Of a stretch of 64,000 bases of DNA, positions 62,154 to 64,000 are shown piece after piece. This stretch comes from Mangrovivirga halotolerans (GTDB taxonomy: Bacteria; Bacteroidota; Bacteroidia; Cytophagales; Cyclobacteriaceae): positions 1 to 64,000 of the forward strand of contig NZ_JAPFQN010000014.1 of NCBI RefSeq assembly GCF_026241165.1. Reading direction: 5' to 3'. Position numbers and translations under genes: made by a program. The notes below the pieces were generated by a model. It worked only from the letters and a program-made list of their open reading frames with translations. It was not told the DNA's origin and did not search any database. The first letter of the stretch is position 1. The number at the start of each line of letters is the position of its first letter.

Positions 62154-64000
62154 TTATAATTTATCCTTTTTAAGAGAGACCTGAAAAATGGTTTTACCTT
62201 TTTTAGATTCAACTAGTTTGATTTTACCCCCGAGTCTATCCATCGCTACTTTTGAGATATAAAGGCCTAATCCGGATCCTTTAGACTTCTCAGATCCTTT
62301 ATAAAACATATCAAATATTCTGGTAGCAGATTCTTTACCAATACCATCTCCATTATCACTTACCATAAAATTGACGAATTCCCCGTTTGGTATTATATCC
62401 ACATTAACTTCAGATTGTTTTTTTGATTCTTTATATAGTAAGCTATTTGAAAATAAATTAACAAATACTCTTTTGAGTAACTCCGGATCAGTAGATAGCT
62501 GTTTTTTATATTCGTTATTTATCTTGAAGTTAATTGACTCGTTTTTCTTAACATTCACCTCTTTAAAAGCATTTAAAATTAGCTTTTCATAATCTGTGTT
62601 TTTCAAAGAAGGTTCATTTTCCCGTATGGAAATTATGTCTATAAGTCTCTTCAAAATGATATACATCTCATCAGCAGAATTAGCAAGCAAGGCCATATAT
62701 TTAACTGCTAGCTCTTCCTTAACTTCGAGTTTACCTAAATGACATAAACCCTTTAGTCGTGCTAATGGCCCAAGAAGATCATGACTTGCTTTGTACAAAA
62801 ATGTATCCAGTTCTTTATTCAAAAAGGCAAGTTCTTTGTTTGCTTCTTCCAGGCTGGCTGTCCTTTCCTGCACTTTTAGTTTAAGTTTCTCATTAAAGTC
62901 ACTTAATTGAAAGTTCTTATCTTCCAATTGCAGGTTTTTATCATGAATAGTATTATTAGCATCCTTGAGCTGTTCATTAAGAGTCTCTAGTTCTTCTTTC
63001 TTTTCCTCGATTTCATTCTTTTGCTGTTGAATTTCCTTAGTTCTCTCATCAATTCTTTCCTCAAGCTTTCTGTTATAACTTCTGAGGCTTGAAATACTGA
63101 TATTAATAATAAGAACTATAAATAATAGAGCAAATATTCCAGCAAGTAATAAGAACCAGGGTGTTTCATACCAAGGTGGAAGAATTTTAAAATTGATCGT
63201 AACGGGTTCTATAGACTGAGTTCCGTTTACATTAGATGCTTTAAATTCCAGTGAATAATTACCTGGTTTCAAATTACTGAAAGAAACTATTCTTTGCTTA
63301 GAGGTTGGTGACCAGTATTTTTCAACAGGCAGCAACCTATACCGGTAAACCCAATCTGTTTTACCAGTTAAATCAATGCAGTCAAAATAAAAAGATAAGG
63401 TAGTAACATCATTATTAATAACTATTTCATTAACTGAATTGACATAATGATTGACATTATTGTTTAACTCAATATCAAGATCTCCGTAATTTGCTGTGAG
63501 ATCATTAACTAATAATTGTGCTGATGATGATCCCAGGATATCAGGTGCCCTATTCAGTAAAGTAACTCCATTATCGGTTCCTATCCACAAATGATTTTTT
63601 GAATATGAAAGAGCATGAGAATACCTCGATATTCCATAAAACCCATCTTTTTCATTATACAAAACAGTTTTTTCTACTTTCCCTTCCTTATCCAGGTAAA
63701 GACATTCCAATCCGTTGTCTGTGCTAAACCAGATCTTTCTGTTTGTTTCAATAAATATATTAAAAGCATTGACCGAACTTAAGCTATCTGATTTGTCATA
63801 CTTGACTAATTTACCATTTCGAATCCTGATAATTCCAGAACCAAGAGTAGCCAACCAATAATCCTGATCTTTACTTTTGCTGATTTGAGTTACTTTACCT
63901 GTTAATGGGATATCAAACTTAAGTGGGCTGATCTTATTATCTTCCAGTTTAAATAGTCCATTGTCAGTAGCTATCAATAAGTTATTAAATTCGTCAGAAT
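62154..64000 (-). CDS. Two-component propeller histidine kinase, 5' end outside window
   Basis: 615 residues are visible; the frame is open to the right edge of the window, so the gene begins beyond it. Ligand-binding propeller repeats (NHLWIGTDNGVTLLNR) are followed by a Y_Y_Y domain (about LKPGNYSLEFKASN), a membrane segment, a long coiled coil, HisKA with the phospho-acceptor His codon at 62781-62783 (ASHDLLGP) and a HATPase (GSGLGLYISK). The form is that of the large Bacteroidota two-component sensors often tied to polysaccharide uptake; no SusC/SusD genes are visible. No C-terminal receiver or AraC domain is present. Confidence 0.86.
   Translation of the reverse strand, partial: SDEFNNLLIATDNGLFKLEDNKISPLKFDIPLTGKVTQISKSKDQDYWLATLGSGIIRIRNGKLVKYDKSDSLSSVNAFNIFIETNRKIWFSTDNGLECLYLDKEGKVEKTVLYNEKDGFYGISRYSHALSYSKNHLWIGTDNGVTLLNRAPDILGSSSAQLLVNDLTANYGDLDIELNNNVNHYVNSVNEIVINNDVTTLSFYFDCIDLTGKTDWVYRYRLLPVEKYWSPTSKQRIVSFSNLKPGNYSLEFKASNVNGTQSIEPVTINFKILPPWYETPWFLLLAGIFALLFIVLIINISISSLRSYNRKLEERIDERTKEIQQQKNEIEEKKEELETLNEQLKDANNTIHDKNLQLEDKNFQLSDFNEKLKLKVQERTASLEEANKELAFLNKELDTFLYKASHDLLGPLARLKGLCHLGKLEVKEELAVKYMALLANSADEMYIILKRLIDIISIRENEPSLKNTDYEKLILNAFKEVNVKKNESINFKINNEYKKQLSTDPELLKRVFVNLFSNSLLYKESKKQSEVNVDIIPNGEFVNFMVSDNGDGIGKESATRIFDMFYKGSEKSKGSGLGLYISKVAMDRLGGKIKLVESKKGKTIFQVSLKKDKL

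Overview
The window is about 64 kb of ordinary-density, AT-rich chromosome from a member of the Bacteroidota, most likely a Cytophagales-type bacterium. The phylum call rests on -7 boxes of the TAnnTTTG type with TTG/TTTG about 17-21 nt upstream, few Shine-Dalgarno sequences, and lineage-typical families: BatB/BatC, DUF3857/transglutaminase proteins, DUF2911, PD40-OmpA proteins, HutF/HutG, LytS/LytTR and large TPR proteins paired with outer-membrane barrels. The genus cannot be named from the sequence alone. No CRISPR array, prophage, rRNA operon, origin or complete insertion sequence was seen.

Layout. 0-0.5 kb: two leftward tRNA genes (Ser-GCT, Pro-TGG) with promoter and terminator. 0.6-5.2 kb: batB-batC, a thiolase and a MORN/YwqK repeat protein. 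5.2-8.3 kb: purC, STAS, rnz and a queuosine-precursor transporter as a tight run. 8.3-11.7 kb: a coiled-coil exported protein and a hutG-hutF histidine-degradation pair. 11.7-17.4 kb: a MASE1 histidine kinase, an orphan IS1 InsA-like zinc-finger gene between inverted repeats, and two convergent PD40-OmpA paralogues. 17.6-28.2 kb: 3-methyladenine glycosylase, DUF2911 protein, a sodium:solute symporter preceded by an unlisted 41-aa membrane protein, three tandem DUF3857 proteins and L-2-hydroxyglutarate oxidase. 28.2-38.3 kb: lipoprotein, M20 peptidase, PIG-L deacetylase, GAF sensor, NSS transporter, a candidate small RNA, 2OG-Fe(II) oxygenase, zinc-ribbon protein, TerB-like protein and TauE/SafE exporter. 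38.3-47.7 kb: a long leftward block: TPR protein, plugless outer-membrane barrel, SPOR protein, ExbB/TolQ, ExbD/TolR, TonB, folC, trmB. 47.9-64 kb: hybrid kinase, holA, YdcF-like protein, acyl-CoA dehydrogenase, DnaQ-GIY-YIG nuclease, fasciclin lipoprotein, LytS/LytTR pair, small membrane protein, nth, and two convergent histidine kinases, the last running off the right edge.

How the genes work together. The clearest functional unit is the 38-48 kb envelope block: a proton-channel energiser (ExbB/ExbD), a TonB-type transducer, a septal peptidoglycan-binding SPOR protein, a 1016-aa periplasmic TPR protein and a barrel with no visible plug, a plausible Tol/Ton-like envelope machine. Elsewhere the PD40-OmpA proteins combine TolB-like and Pal-like folds. 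The most novel-looking items are the 41-aa partner of the symporter, the roughly 73-nt candidate RNA at 35.7-35.8 kb, the DUF3857 trio in which two members have lost the catalytic Cys and His, an endonuclease III without Fe-S cysteines, and the inverted repeats around the orphan InsA-like gene. I found no defence or secondary-metabolite island.
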